Assembly (NCBI RefSeq): GCF_040954835.1
Contig: NC_090716.1
Coordinates: 13,081,275 to 13,145,274 of the forward strand
Length of the DNA: 64,000 nt
Direction: 5' to 3'
Source: Lepisosteus oculatus
Taxonomy: Eukaryota; Chordata; Actinopteri; Semionotiformes; Lepisosteidae
Below the pieces are notes generated by a model. That model had not been told where the DNA came from. It ran no database searches and saw only the letters and a list, made by a program, of their open reading frames with translations. The stretch's first letter is position 1. Each line of letters opens with the position of its first letter. The position numbers were made by a program, and so were the translations under genes. Positions 43,969 to 58,000 of the stretch are shown piece after piece.

Positions 43969-45905
43969 TACAGAGCAGCAATAGAAAAACAGAACATTAG
44001 GATATATAGTTAAGTGCAGAATTCAATTATACAGAAATTATATCAAACTTGTTCAATGCATTAATAGAACATGATTTACAATGAAAATAAGATATTGCTG
44101 CTCCAGATTTGTTCCATATAAGAGTGATAAGGTATATTCCCAGACGTTCTGTAATGTCTTCACACTGACAGGTGAAATGACTCTTTTCAGTTTTAAAAAA
44201 GGCTACAGGGGTTCCTGATTCAAGTATAAAGTCTTAGATAAATTCAACCCAGTGGATTTCTTCAGGATCAACAGTGAAACATAACTCTGAGGACACAAGT
44301 GGAGACAACAGGGAAATACGTTTAAAATTGAATATAGGACTGGAACAGACATGTGGTGGAACTTGGTATCCTGGGTCCCTCAGGAAACAAGTGGACGAGA
44401 TTCTTAACTGCCTACTAACAAATACAAATGCAAATTTTGCTCCTCTTGAGAATTCCCCTCATTTGCAACCTTTCCAAAACTTTTTATGTTTGAAGTTTTT
44501 GCAGAACAGAAACCCACAGATTCCCACCATTTCATCGGTGCTGTTTGATCCTAATGAAAGTGATCAGAGAGACAAAATACGTCCAAAGTACTTGGAGAGA
44601 CCTGTTTAGCTGAGGACAGTTAGGCTGCCCAAACACCTGCCCCCCACCCCTCACTAACACAAGGAGTGAGCTGGGGAGTTTGTTGGCTTTAGATGGGGTG
44701 GTGGTGTGTGAGAGATACGTGGAGGAACGTACTGGCTGCAAGTGGAAGTGTGTGAGATTAACTGCTTTGAATCTGACCACTCACAAAACTGTTTCTAATA
44801 CAAGACAGCAACCAATGCCACACTCACTGCTTACACAATGTAACCTTCTTGTGTATAGCAGACTTGGGTTCCTTTTATTGATGAGTGGTCACCTTTTTTT
44901 TTTAAGCAACCATCCCTGTGTGATTTACCACAGTAAAGACAGCCAAGATCTGAGGCGGAAAATTGGCCATTTGATCAAACCAACAGCTTCCAGACTTCAA
45001 GTAAGAATACTTGCAAATTAGAAACTCTGTATTCAGAATATTTCTGCACTTAAATCCCCTTAGGAAGAAATGAGGTTTAATAATAAATCAGGAATACAAG
45101 GACAAACAGGAAGGTTTTAATTTCATATAATCAAGCTGTTTTGAACTGATTTATTTTCCATATCTTCAGTACAAAATGTAATTAAAAATGTTTTCAAAAT
45201 AAGAACTTCTAACACTTCAAAAAGAAAATAGATTTTGAAAAGAAATCTAACCTAATTAATTCTGACTATCACAAACACAAAACTAGGGTGATAGAAAAAA
45301 AAACGTAAATGCTAGGCTGTATTTTATCTTGCTACTGAAATTAGAAATCTCAGAATTATATCTTCACATATATTATTTATTTGCTAGACATTTAAAATTC
45401 TCACTGCTTCATAGTAGCTGACCTAAATTAAAAGTGTAATCAATGCATTTTCCTTTATACTGCATACGTTGAACTCCATGACATTTCTCCATGCTCTTTA
45501 TTCTGTCTGGATTGTTATCTTATTCTGAGGAATTCTGCTTGTGGCTGAAGAAATTCCAGTTATGCTACAGACACAATGTGTGGCCACCACATTTTTAAAC
45601 TGTAGCAGTAAATGAAGTCAATAGCAGTACAGATGTTTAATGAATTATTTGGGTTGTCTGAAGGGAGAATGACAGGAAAGAGCTGAGATACTGTATGATC
45701 GACTCCTTCATGATGAAGGAATCCCGTGATTGGCAGACAATAATATATATCAGATTTTGAGTGCCCTCACACATATATCTGCCAATTCAGGACTGCATGG
45801 TAAAGCTCTTGTAATGGCTTGCTCTTGCTCTGATTTGAACTCTTTACTCTCCTGTGAATTCGGAATGACTTTTTCACGTTGTCAGTCTTCTGTCTGTGTA
45901 GGAGT
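43969..45905. other. Intergenic tail and SLC22A18 3' UTR zone
   Basis: Candidate minus-strand AATAAA signals lie at 45497-45502 and 45376-45381. The 111-codon open frame at 44274-44609 shows no recognisable domain. Confidence 0.4.
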
Positions 45906-46093
45906 TCATCCCTGACGCTGTTCTGGTTTTTGAATGCCACTTTTCATGAGGTAGAAGAAGAGCAGTAAATTGACACCAAACTGAATGTGGCCAAACGAAG
46001 AGACACCATAGTTCTGGTAGAGGAATCCTCCTATAGTGGGCCCAATAGTGCGAAGGAAGGACTGGACGGATGCACACAATCCCAACATTGTAC
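45906..46093 (-). CDS. slc22a18: SLC22A18 terminal exon
   Basis: It begins in the split Gly and continues TMLGLCASVQSFLRTIGPTI, GGFLYQNYG, then a last hydrophobic span (VNLLLFFYL) and a short basic tail ending at TGA (45908-45906). The acceptor is TTCTCGTAG. Confidence 0.94.
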
Positions 46094-49000
46094 CTACGAG
46101 AAATGACATCTCTTTAATGGCAAATACTGCATTTCACTATGGAAAAAACCCACAAGTAGGAATTGTATTTGTCATGTTCATTGCACGATGTAATCACAAA
46201 CTAAACCACTGTTTTAACAAGTGTTAAGTACTTTCAAAAGGAAGCATTGCCTTCTCTCCTTGTAACACAAGACATCAATAGCCCATAGGATTATGTGGTG
46301 CTGACAAATGGTCTCCAATGATCTCCATCTTCAGATGATCTGATGTTCTCTAATTCCTCTCGGGGCTTGCACAATCCGCTCCCCCATCTAATTTCCCCCT
46401 TACTTCAATTTCCCGCTTGTCCACCTGATCTGCGTAGCGGGGCTGCCCAGGTAGTCATTGTGCTTCAGGGATGGAAGAAGTGGATCTGTTCCTATAGTGC
46501 AGGTGAAGCGCTTTGTGATTCTTTGGGATGACAATTACCATTCAACACCAAGGCCTATATTTGTGAGATTATGTTTGTTTTCATTACTATTTCAATAGCT
46601 TTCAAACAACTACTGCCTGGTTTTGTGTGCAATTGCTTTGCGTCTTCTAAGGCCACAACAGTCTGGCCATGAGAAGGGGGCTATGGCATTCCTCACTGGA
46701 TTTAACAACCTAAAGAGCTTCTGTGAAGGTGAAGTTGGGGTGGACAGAGTTTTATTTCAATTATAAAAACGTATTGTACATTCCCTACAAAATTAGGTAT
46801 TGAGTGCACTGAACAGAACATTGTTCAATCAGAAGGGTCTGATTGAAGGATCTGGTGTCATGGAGAGATGACCACCATTTTGAGATTTTAAAGTTCATGT
46901 ACTACTTTTTACACACTGGACTGCAGTCAATGTTAGGACTTTCAGGGATCAATGTAAAAGATTTTGTTTTATACATCTAATGAGACTTGATCTTTAGCAT
47001 AATCCTATGAGCTTTACACTTTGTTCTTCAATCAATTAATACTATTAGGAAAACAGTTCACACTAAGCAAGTATTTGATAAAACCTTCAGAAATATGGAT
47101 AATTACAAATTAAATGTGTCCTTGAAAACACTGGTTTTATACCTAGCACAGATATAAACATTTGGATATGGCTGTGCTAGAAACAAAAGTTTTTGTTAAT
47201 CCTGAATGTGATTTATTGTGCATGTGTGTACAATGTTTATACTATCAGAGTAACTAATAGTTCTTTATTTAACCAGATAAATCAATCTTTCTTTGTATAA
47301 CACAGCATTTAGAACAACCTTAGTAAACTGTGTGTAAGGGTACAACAGCAGTACCTGGTGATTTGAACCCACATGCTCAGAGTCCAAATTATTACTCCCC
47401 ACAGCAGTTCCAAATTAAACACAGCAGCCTGGCTTAAACAGTCAGTACCCTGGTGAGCAACAGTCACCAGCCTTTCGGTTCACAGCCAAATGTACTAACT
47501 GATGTGCTTAAATAACAAGACATTCTAATCCTACATAATACATAGATAAAGAAATCAAGTCTACATTCCAATTTTCAACTATGACTGAGTGATAATTTAT
47601 TATCTTCCCTTTGATAGATTAACAGCCCTGTACACCAGTGTCTGAAAACTAAAAAGGAATAAACGAAAATCTCTAACCTGAGTCAGAGGCAGGAACACTC
47701 TTTGTCAGCATGCTGTCAGTGATGACATTGAATGTGCTTAATGAGTACATCATTGGAATTACAATGAAGCAAAACTGGATCACATTGAACATGAAGGCCT
47801 GAAACAGAGGAACATTAGTGAATACCTGGACATTCAGAATTAAAACCCTAGACACACGCTTTTATACTGTAGGTGAAAACTGATTTGTTTACAAATTATA
47901 TATCGTTTTTTGACCCAATTTCATCAAAATGGACCCATAAAGAATTCACATTTATTAAGAAAAAGTTCAGCACAAAATCATCAGATTTCAAACAAATTCA
48001 ATCGTACGGCTTTCTTTAAGACCAAGAGGGGTTAGAGTGTACCTTTTGTGAAAAAGGTGAATATCTTAAAAAGACTCTTACATGTTGAGTAAAACAATAA
48101 AAAGTCCAGTAAGATGATGACCTTTTTCCTACACAGCATAACTGTTTATCACCTTTAAGTCTCTGTTACACCCAATGAAGGTTTACGGTTCAGGAGCTTG
48201 ATCAATTAAACAAACAAAAGATCTTTTTGAGTTGGCTCAGCCTGCTTGGCTGAGGGAGCAACGGCCAGGCCACAGGACGAGACCAGTGGACCACTACCAG
48301 CAGTGGACAGAGCCAAGAGGCTGATGCAATGGTGGTTACCAGGGAGGGGGACGGCCAAATAGCAACAGCATTGGGAAGGTGTGTTAGACACCTGACACTT
48401 GTGCTTGCGTGAGAGTTTGGGTAAAGGAAGTAAGGAAATTTGGGGGTCTCAAGCCACCCAATTAAAACTCTATTGAAATTTAACAGCGCTAGAGCCTGTT
48501 CAGAGTTTTCAAACAGGGACTCAGTCAGACTCCTGTAAAGGCATTCTGAACATAAAGGCATTCTTTCAGCTCCACTATTTCCACTTAGAGGGGACATTCT
48601 TAATCCTTCCTCTGTCTCTGTTATTTCTTATCTTCTGCCAGCTTGATGCCCTTATTTTAATGGAATTTCACAAGTAGTTACATCATCCATATTGTCTGCT
48701 GCTTCATGGCTTTAGAGTCTTGGATCGTATGGGGAGGATTAGGATTAGGGATCAGAGAAATACCTCACCCAGGAGGGCTGTTAGGACAAATTGAAGTTCA
48801 ATTTAGAACTGGAACTATGCTTTCACTGTGGGATGAAAAAAGTTGAAACCATGGAAATGGGGCCTGGAAACAGGCTCCACGTTAAGTACAGCAGCTGGAA
48901 GATAAGTTAAAGGGGGAATTAAATTCATCATGAGTGTAAGAAGGAATATCCAGATGGAAGATTTCCGTGCTAGAAAATAACGATTTTGTGACCTCAGCAC

Positions 49001-52000
49001 AGCTGTTGTGAGCTCTGGCTATAGGAAACCGACTGTGACTCTGGCTATAGGTTTCCTGTGCTTGAGGAGATGGCTGGCAGTATCGTCTTTAAACACCAGT
49101 GATCTGAATAGTTAACCAACTGTCTGCCATTTGTTTCAGAGAGCTGGTAATTACAGACTAAGGACACATGACATCCTGCAGGCCTTCAGGGGGTGGGGTA
49201 ATAACTGACAAAGGTTAAGGGTTGTGAGGCTGCTTCCTATAGCAACAGCTTAGCACAGCACATCAGAATGTCCGGTATGCACAATTCTTGGAGAAAAAAA
49301 AACAAACATGTGATCTTGTAAAAGGCTAGGTAACCCGACACTTACTGCCTTAGTTTCTTTAGTTCTTCTTTAGTTTTGTAGTTTGCTTTTTGCACTGCAA
49401 TGGGTAGTAAAATATTTAGCATAGACACAAAGCACATTAAAAGAAGCCAACTTTATTGTTGAAGGCACTTCACTAACTCTTTTCCTTGTACCAGGTGACA
49501 TCTGCCTGCCTTGCATAATTGCATAACTGTATCCTGGCATTCTACAAATGTTACAAATGGCATGTGAGCATTCAAGAAATACTTGCTGCATCATCTGCAC
49601 GAAATACAAAATGATCTAGTTTGGTTGTTGACTTTCAGTGCAGTAACAATTCCAAACACTCACTGCTGCTCCTATTCCGCTGCATTGTAAAGGATAAGAC
49701 TGCACTGCATGTGCACATCTCATCTATGACTAGAAACTCAGTCTTCTGACACAGGGTGTTTTGCAGTATACAAAAATGCCTTTTTATTAAAAAAATGGCA
49801 GAAATATATGGTCAAAAATCTGAATATTTTGAGCTAGTGAGAGGTGCTGTTATTTACAAAACCTGTAGAATGAGGCACACCTGGTGTGATTGAGTAATTA
49901 GCACACAGAGAGAGTGAAATTCCTCATGAGGGAAAACAGCTGGCGTGATAGATCCTGTATGCAGTTAGTCATGACTTTTGGCTAATGAAGAGATTAACAA
50001 GAACTGCCAAGAGGAAAAAGAATTCAGAGTGCATCTAGATTCCAGTGAGTAAGTGCTGTGCCGAAGGCTGGGCTCGTTAGTAATTGTTTGAGGTGGTTCA
50101 CTGGCTTGTGAGACTCTGTGAAATAAGGAAGTCAAGAAAGTACAATTTAGGAATATGGGTCTCAGACTGTGAGATTTGGAGAAACAAGAACAAAGCACCT
50201 GCTGCTGTGTCAGAGGCGCAAGTTCAAGTTATAATTACTGAGTGGTGTCCCTGGCCAAACAGGATCAGCTCGAAGAATTGTAGACTGGAAAAGCTAGTGA
50301 TTGCTAATGAAGATCTGGTGCTTGGTGAATAGATGCACTGTAGTTATTTATAGTGTTTATGAAAGTAAAGAGTGAGAACTTGCCATTAGATGATGAAATA
50401 GGGATCATAGTTTTTTGTGACTATTGCAAATGGGTGAGAAAGTTGAATTATCCAGTGTGTATTGACTACAATTTAAGACTTGTGCTTTTTATCAACAAAA
50501 AAAGTTGTAACTGAGTGAATTCAAAAGCACTAGTGTTGCTTGTGTGAGAGTAGAACAGTAAAAAAAAGGAGCTGAAAAGGAAGATGTTAGTCTTCCCCGA
50601 GGAGAAACCAACATTTTAATTCTAGCATGCCAGAGGGGGTCTGAAAGAACCAGACCAGTTTAAATGTGCAGAATCCAGAGACATGCTGGCAGTGATGGAA
50701 TTACAGTAATGTTGGAGCTGGTGCCGCAGATGCATAGAGGCACGGTGAGCCACATGGCAAAAAGCGATGCCTACAGTAGGTGGCTGTTGGTATAAGTTGT
50801 TTTTAAAATGTATAAGAATACAGGAACATAAGCTGCATAATTGCACATCAATGTAATAAAAGATTTGACATTTTTGTTGGTTTTTGTTGGTTTATTTTAA
50901 TGTTTTGTAGGGATTTTTTAGTAGGATTTTTTTTAAACACAAAATGCAGATTACTTTTGTTGATGACTATGATCCGATTTGACGATAGTTTAGACCCGAC
51001 CTCCTTCTCTAGTATTGCTAGTCATTGTCTTACTAAGGTCTACCTTACTTTGAGCACCTACAAGTGGACAAAGGATTGTGCATAGTGAGTATAAACTGTA
51101 TTAAATAAAAGCAGTCAGCAGAAATGTACCTGTGCCAATCCCACCAGGCTTGTGATGCTAATGGACAGCAGGAGCAGTGTGCTTTCAGAATACTTAGCTG
51201 TCATCCTTCCAATCACAGCACCCTGTATGACCTGCAAGAGTACAAGTGAATAAAGCAGAAGTTGAATGAGTGGGAAACTTTCAGTACCCAGGAGCTCTAC
51301 AAGAAAAAAAAACTTAGCCAAATTGACTAACATGCACTGTCACTAAAATAGCTTGCCATTAATGGAATGTTCCTTTTAAAGCATAGCGAAAATAGCTGTG
51401 GGTCTCATCTCTGGCCCTGGGGGAATACTGTTTGCTGGTTTTCTTCTAGCTAAGCTCTTAATCTCCAGTGTTAAAAAGAAAACAACAGAATGTCTAAAAG
51501 AAACTCCATGAAATACCGTTTCTGAGTACTGATTTGATCTTTTTTTATTTTTTTCTGTCCTCACAGTCCATATATTAGGAGTTCCTGTGTGGAATTGTAT
51601 TTATTGGTCTTCGATGACACCAGGACACCCAGCTGTGTTAACGGGATTTTACATGATAACATGTAACTGTGTTACATGACGCCCTACTGGCAATCCTGAT
51701 GTTATGCTGCTGGGTAGCTATTTGCAAAGGGACCCTATGCAGATAAGATATCACAAAAAAATACGGAATAAACAGGGAAATCCGAAGTCAAAGTCAAAAG
51801 ACTAGCAAAAGGTCAAGAAGCCAAAAAGAAGACTCAACAAAAGGTATCCAAAACAGATTCCAAAAATCAAGGTCAAAAGACAATCCAGAAATCCAAAAGC
51901 CGAGAAGAGGACCAGGGAAGATATCACAGAAGAGTAGCTCTCAAGGTATAAACCAACACTGAGCACTGTGGGGCCAGAGAGCTGGGTTTAAGTGGAGGGG

Positions 52001-55000
52001 GGCACGTACCTCATCCACGTACCCTCCTCCACTTAAACCCATACTCAGAGAATATGTACCTCATCCACCCAGGGGAGGCGTGGTGATGGGTTAACGAGGT
52101 CTGATTAACCTACGCCTAAGAGGTACGTACTCTCTGTTTGGGTGCCCTCTGGTGGCACTGGAACACCTGATCCTTCCAACCAGTAAGACTGGTGAACCTG
52201 TGGTGCCTTTTAAGTGTGCAGTCACCACCTTGTGCTGCTCAAAGTCAACTGTTCTAACAATGAAGTGAGAAGACAGTATGAAGTGCCACACAGACAAGAT
52301 GTTTTATCATCTTATATTCAAGAGGAAGCGACAGGTTCAAGAAAGGGTCATGTGAGTTCTTGCACTTTATATAGCAAAATCACAATCTGTCATACTCAAA
52401 CGAATCAATCTATTAGCACTGTGTTATTAATAATCAAGGGTGAAAGCATGCTCATATATATGAGGTGAAAGTATTGCCAAGTGAAGTGGAGTACTGGTGG
52501 GAAAATGGAATAGATATTTATCCACATAAATGTCAAATAAAGTCGCTGATATGAAGGCTACTTCCGATTGTCTGTACCTGCTTATCGTGTTCAAGAAAAC
52601 ACAGGTGAAACACATCACGTATTGATTACAGATGTTTGATTATCACTAGTGGATTTCAAACCTTTATATCCAAAATGTGTATGTAAATTTCTCAGATAAA
52701 AGCTGACAGTACCATCCTGATGAGAGCATGTCCGAATCCATACTGAATTTATGTGTTCTGAATGACAAGAGAACGAAACACATTTATTGAGCACTGCAGT
52801 GCGGAGAGGATACACCTTCTAAATGGTATGAGCCTCTACATCATATTAATATTGGTGGTGTTACCCAACAACCAGTTTTCAAAAGAGAAACAAATTTATG
52901 CTTTTAATCTAGTATTAAGACAGTTAAAACAGGAAAATTGTTCCAATCTTTCTTTTTATGTAAACCAACCCCACGATGAAGTCAGAGCCCACATCATGGC
53001 TTGTGTACTCTACTCAGTAGGGAGCTCTAGGAGGAATGTGACCTACAGCAAGGTGAGAGGTCTCTGCACAATGGACTGCAGATATGATAGCCATCTATTC
53101 CTCATCTAGAGGCTAATATACACCCATTTTCTTCAGGGACGTCCTGAGTCACAGCAGTCTATGACGTTGGTTTAGTTTTTGTTGGTTTAGTTGGTTGAAA
53201 CAATGGTTTAGTTCTGCAGACCATTTACACAATTTCTAACGTCAAAGCAGAATAGTTTTAGAGAGCTCTGTTGACACAACCAGCCCAATCTGAGTAAATA
53301 GCTCTACTTCTCTTACTATGAACAATAATGTTAGCATTCTGAATTCTTCCAGGAAGCACTTCCTATAGAGTAAATAAAACGTGAAAAAAACTTGAGTGAA
53401 GACGAGTGACTGTAATGCAGGCGTCTGTGTTATGTTAGCATTAGATGATCACTCCCAAATGTGTATTGGCATTGCTGGTTTATTCTGCATTTTTCACCCA
53501 TCCACCTCCTCCACTCTGTTGGGTATGATACACACTAGATGAAAAAAACTACACAACTACAAAGTCATAAACTTTAAACAAACTTTCTGGAAAGAAGGGC
53601 TGCTATGGAAGGCCTTTTCGGTAAAGTAATGTTTACGTGAACACGATGTTTAGATGGTAATGAATTTAGGAATAAACAATTCGTCATGCGTAATGGGCTG
53701 ACGTAAAGTATTATGATTTTAATTCAGAGTCACAGGATGAACTGTAGACCTTACTATCACCAAGCAGAGATAAGACGACATCAAATAGAAACACAATTGC
53801 AATCAGTACATTTTTTCTAGTTCTTAAAGTGCATTTTCTGCATTTTCTGTGAGAAAATGCCTTTTACTCTCACCTGAGGAGATGCATTGTTGTACAGGGC
53901 TCTAACTGCACGCTTTGCTGTATAGTTCTCTGAAGCATCACCTGCTGATCCTGAAAGTAACTGCTCCCTAGCATGTAATTGGACCTTTCTGTATTCTGAG
54001 ATGGAATGTGGGCTTTTATTTACTAGACAAAAGGGGGGAAGACGTTTACTGAAAAGCCAGGTAAAATATACAGCCCCTGCGTGACTCCAGAAACGAGACA
54101 GGTGAGCTTAAGGGTGGTGACAGGTAATTTCCTCCTTGGCTGTGACTCATGCTGAAAGACTTTGTGGAGAAGTGTGCTTCAGTTCTACAGCTACATGGCT
54201 GAATAAGGAACCAGCCACCATATCCTGAAATGCCTCTGAGCAACTGCTCAAGGCACCAGAAGACACACCCTCTAACAGTCGCCATGACAAATCATTAATG
54301 TATTGTTCTTATTCAAGCACATAATAAGGAGACTTTGGCTTGTTCTGACAGATGAAAAAGGACAGTTTAATACTCCGTTCATACAAAGCAGAGCATACAC
54401 TGCTGTGATGTTCCTATAGTGAGGAAGACGCATATATTGTTATGTGAATAGCTTGTAGTAGTACAGGCCCAGGAGAGGATATCACATTATGGCCAGCAGT
54501 CTGCTACCCTTTCCTGCAGTGGTGAATGCCCAAGGGCCAATATATGATTTTCTGAATACTGTGTACATATAACAAAATTGTATATTTGAATATGTTCCTG
54601 AAATGGATCATTTATTTACATTAATATTCATGAACTATGCCCATGGAGCAGAACAGTGTGCGTTCAATTGAATGTTAATGACGTCTTTGAATTATTCCCA
54701 GATGGTACAAGCAACTGTGCTCTATTTTTTCTTTTAATTTCATCTATTGATTAAAGAAGTGCCATCTAGTTTTATTACAAATATGGCCCATAAATTTCAG
54801 CCATACAAAATGTGGCCCTATGGACAGTGTTCACTGACAGACGTGCCCTTTTATACCTCAGGAACGGCAAGTTTCCTGAACTGCAGCTGTAACCTCACTT
54901 TCCACAAGGGAATACGGCAAACCAGCACTATAGCATCTCAGACCTACTGCGTTAGGCCTAGGTCAGGCCATGTGACGGCTTGGATTATTTGAGATAGGCT

Positions 55001-58000
55001 TGGCTTAATCCTCTTGGTTAATGGGTATCTTCCTGGCCACAAGACGAAGAGGCTTGAACCCCATTCAGAGAGGAGTGACCCAGGCGCAGCTGCAAGGATT
55101 GAGATGGGGCTTTAAGACGAAATGTGAAGTGAGCTGCTTCTGTTCAACTGACAGAGCTAAGTTCTGTAATATTTGTGATTAATAACAGCTGTGTGCAATT
55201 CCCTTTCATTGTTATGCTCCCGAACTCCAGTTAATAATATCCAATAACTAAGGTGTGATTGCAATTAATCTTTTACAGGTAAATGGGATATATATAGGTC
55301 ACAATTTGATTTTGGAGCAATCTTCCATGATAAAATGAAGAGGATTTGTCAATATGCTCCTCAGTAAGAGTTAAATCCCACTGAAAAGCAGACCTCTGTT
55401 GTTCTTTTGGAGATCCAAACACTTAATTTAACACCTTGGTGGCCTTGTAGTTTCTAAAACTAATATAACAAAAAAAAGAACACAGTCTATATGAAATGCC
55501 GTGACAAGTAAGAAAGGAGTAAAAGTGCTATATTTTAGGAGTAAAGACACTACATTACATGCTTGATTTGTTTTAAACGCATCCACTGAACCGTAAACAC
55601 AGAAGGCTCACTTCCTTTACTCAACCTCACGCTTTCCCTGCTAAGGTTACATTTTTTGAAACTTTAACACTTATTGCATAATTTACACAATGTGGGAATG
55701 ATCTTTAGGACAAAGAAAATCATACCCTCAGACCCTGGGGACTGAAGTGTCTCCATATTTTGAATGTATGACTCAATGTGCTTTGTCTTTTATTGCAGAG
55801 AAACGCACAAAAAATGTAGTGCATAAAAAATCCCCACTAGCAAGGGTTCTATCAGGAAGACAGCACATGAGGTTTTTCCAGTCTCATGAGTAGAGATTCA
55901 GGAATATTTGAGTTTAAGCTGCAATCATGCTTGTATATAGCCATATCCACTACACTTTTGCATAATGTACCATAGTAGATTGTATGTATGTAAGTCACCC
56001 TCTCTTTAATGACATCTAAAGTACTAAAACACTGGCTTTACAGTATGTTAATTAAAATAACAATGATCAACGAAAAGAAAGAACAGTAATCACAAACTTA
56101 GTAAGTAATCAGCTAAAATAAACAACATTAATCCGTCCTCTGCATCTACACTTTCCATCTCTGCCTTCACGGAGAATACGCTGCTCTGTGATAAAACTGC
56201 CAATGAGCCCTTAAAGCCATCTCTTGCCTGCCAGCGCCCGTGCAGCTGACACAGAACCTGGAGCGTTCAATACAGTACAAAACCGAGGCCACACTGAGCT
56301 GTGGATGCTGGGTAGTGGGGACTTATGGGCAGGGGGCACAGAGAGGCTCACTACCTGGATTCACCTCATGATCCCAGTCTGTTGTGCAGCTCCTTTGAAA
56401 ACTGCAGTTCACAACCTTTGGCTCTGTTCTTCTTCAAACCAAGGCCCCATCAGCCAGACCAGACAGCGAATAAGTGAATTTGCTAATGCTCATTTTGAAG
56501 ATGTCAGGACCCAGCTGTACATAAATAAAATAATAAAATAAAAAAATAAATTGGCTTATACATTTGGGTATTATCCAACACAGGAGCCGTAGAAAAGGAA
56601 GGTCAACCAAGGAAGGAATCGAAAATTATTCACTGAAAATTGCATTCTTACTCATTATTATCACATTGGAGTTCATAAATCACTGTTTATTGTTTTTATT
56701 GTCCATGCAAAATCTGAATGTTAGGGAAACATCTTTAGCCACATTTTAAAGCAACTAACTGTAAATGAATCTGGTCTCCTGTAGGCAGCTTTCCTACACT
56801 GACTTCTGCAGACTGTCCCAGACTCTGATCACTCGCTTGGAGGCCATATCATATTTCACAGCTGTTACAGAAGTCTTCATAAAGGGATGTCAGAGAGGGA
56901 AATGTCTGTGTCAGTCTCAAAAGTGGGAAGACGTCATCGAGAGCCCTGCTGGTGAGAATAAGAGAAGCTGCCTTGTCTCTTGACACCATAACAGGGTTAA
57001 CGGAGACATGGGGGCTGTGTGGGTGTGTGAAGAGAATGGGTATCCTGTCACCCTTTTCATGCTATCATGAAGGCTCAACTTTCAGCAAAACAAAAAAAAT
57101 AACAGATTAAGTTCCTAAACTGTAAAACAGTCTCTGCAAGCTTGCCAAGGGGACCTCTCTGCTTTTGTCTTTTTCTGCAGAGCTTATGGGATTCAATTAT
57201 TATTGACGTAATGTGTATTTTTTGTTCTTGAAAGTAAAATCTTGGGTCAAATGATAAAACCCTTTCCCTGTTATTTATTATTTTGATGTAGGTTTAGGAT
57301 TTCCTTCTTCAGGCTGGGGCTGTCATACATCTCCATACGTCAGTGCAATACAAGCAAACTAGACTTGGTCACTTGTCAAATTTAAATATTTAACTGTCAG
57401 TAGTTTAATGATCCAAGAATCATATCAACACAAATCTTACAGGATAAAACCACGTCAGCTCTCTGTGTAAAGTGAAAATGCATTTTCTGAATGGTCCTAA
57501 TCGTAATTTCCAGATTAGGAGCACTGATTTGTATTTGGGGTCTTTTTATGTTGTTGATCTTGAAGAAGTCCCCTGGATTGACTTGGTCAGTGTCTTTTGG
57601 GACGTTGAATATCCGCATCACTTTTGTTCCAGGCTAAAAAAGATTTGGTTCCATTTGGTTCCAGTATCTTCAATCCACTGATTACTCTGGTTTTACCATC
57701 GTACAGTATTATTAGACCTTAATACTGAATAATAATGAAGGACCAAAACCAATGCTGCTTAGAGAAAAACCTTAAAGGATTTAATCTTGATTGCAACTAG
57801 AACTACAACAAAATAAAAAAACAAAACCAGAATACATAGTGTACCACAAAGAAGACAAGAGATGAAACTTGTTTCTCATCTGCCTGTGTGTGTTCTGTTT
57901 TGCTGGGTCTATAGTATTTGCAGCTAAATAGATCACCTGCGACTCCTGCAGTGTGAGTTTGAGTAAATAAGGAAATGGAAAAGAAGCAGGTTGGAGTTAC

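Larger units (their letters stand above)
51760..52165. repeat. Probable dispersed repeat with imperfect fold-back, unknown family
   Basis: A purine-rich stretch of AAAAG/GGTCAA/CCAAAA motifs (51780-51900) leads into a fold-back (51984-52040) and a CTCF-type box (52142-52155). The arrangement resembles repeats I have seen in other fish genomes, but I cannot name it. Confidence 0.35.

Noticed and set aside
48205..48390. Resemblance of a CTGCTTGGCTGAGGG...GGCCAGGCCACAGGACGAG tract to the 28.3/55.0 kb dispersed repeat
   Set aside because: Only one short block (GCCACAGGACGAG-like) matches and the order of the other blocks is not kept.
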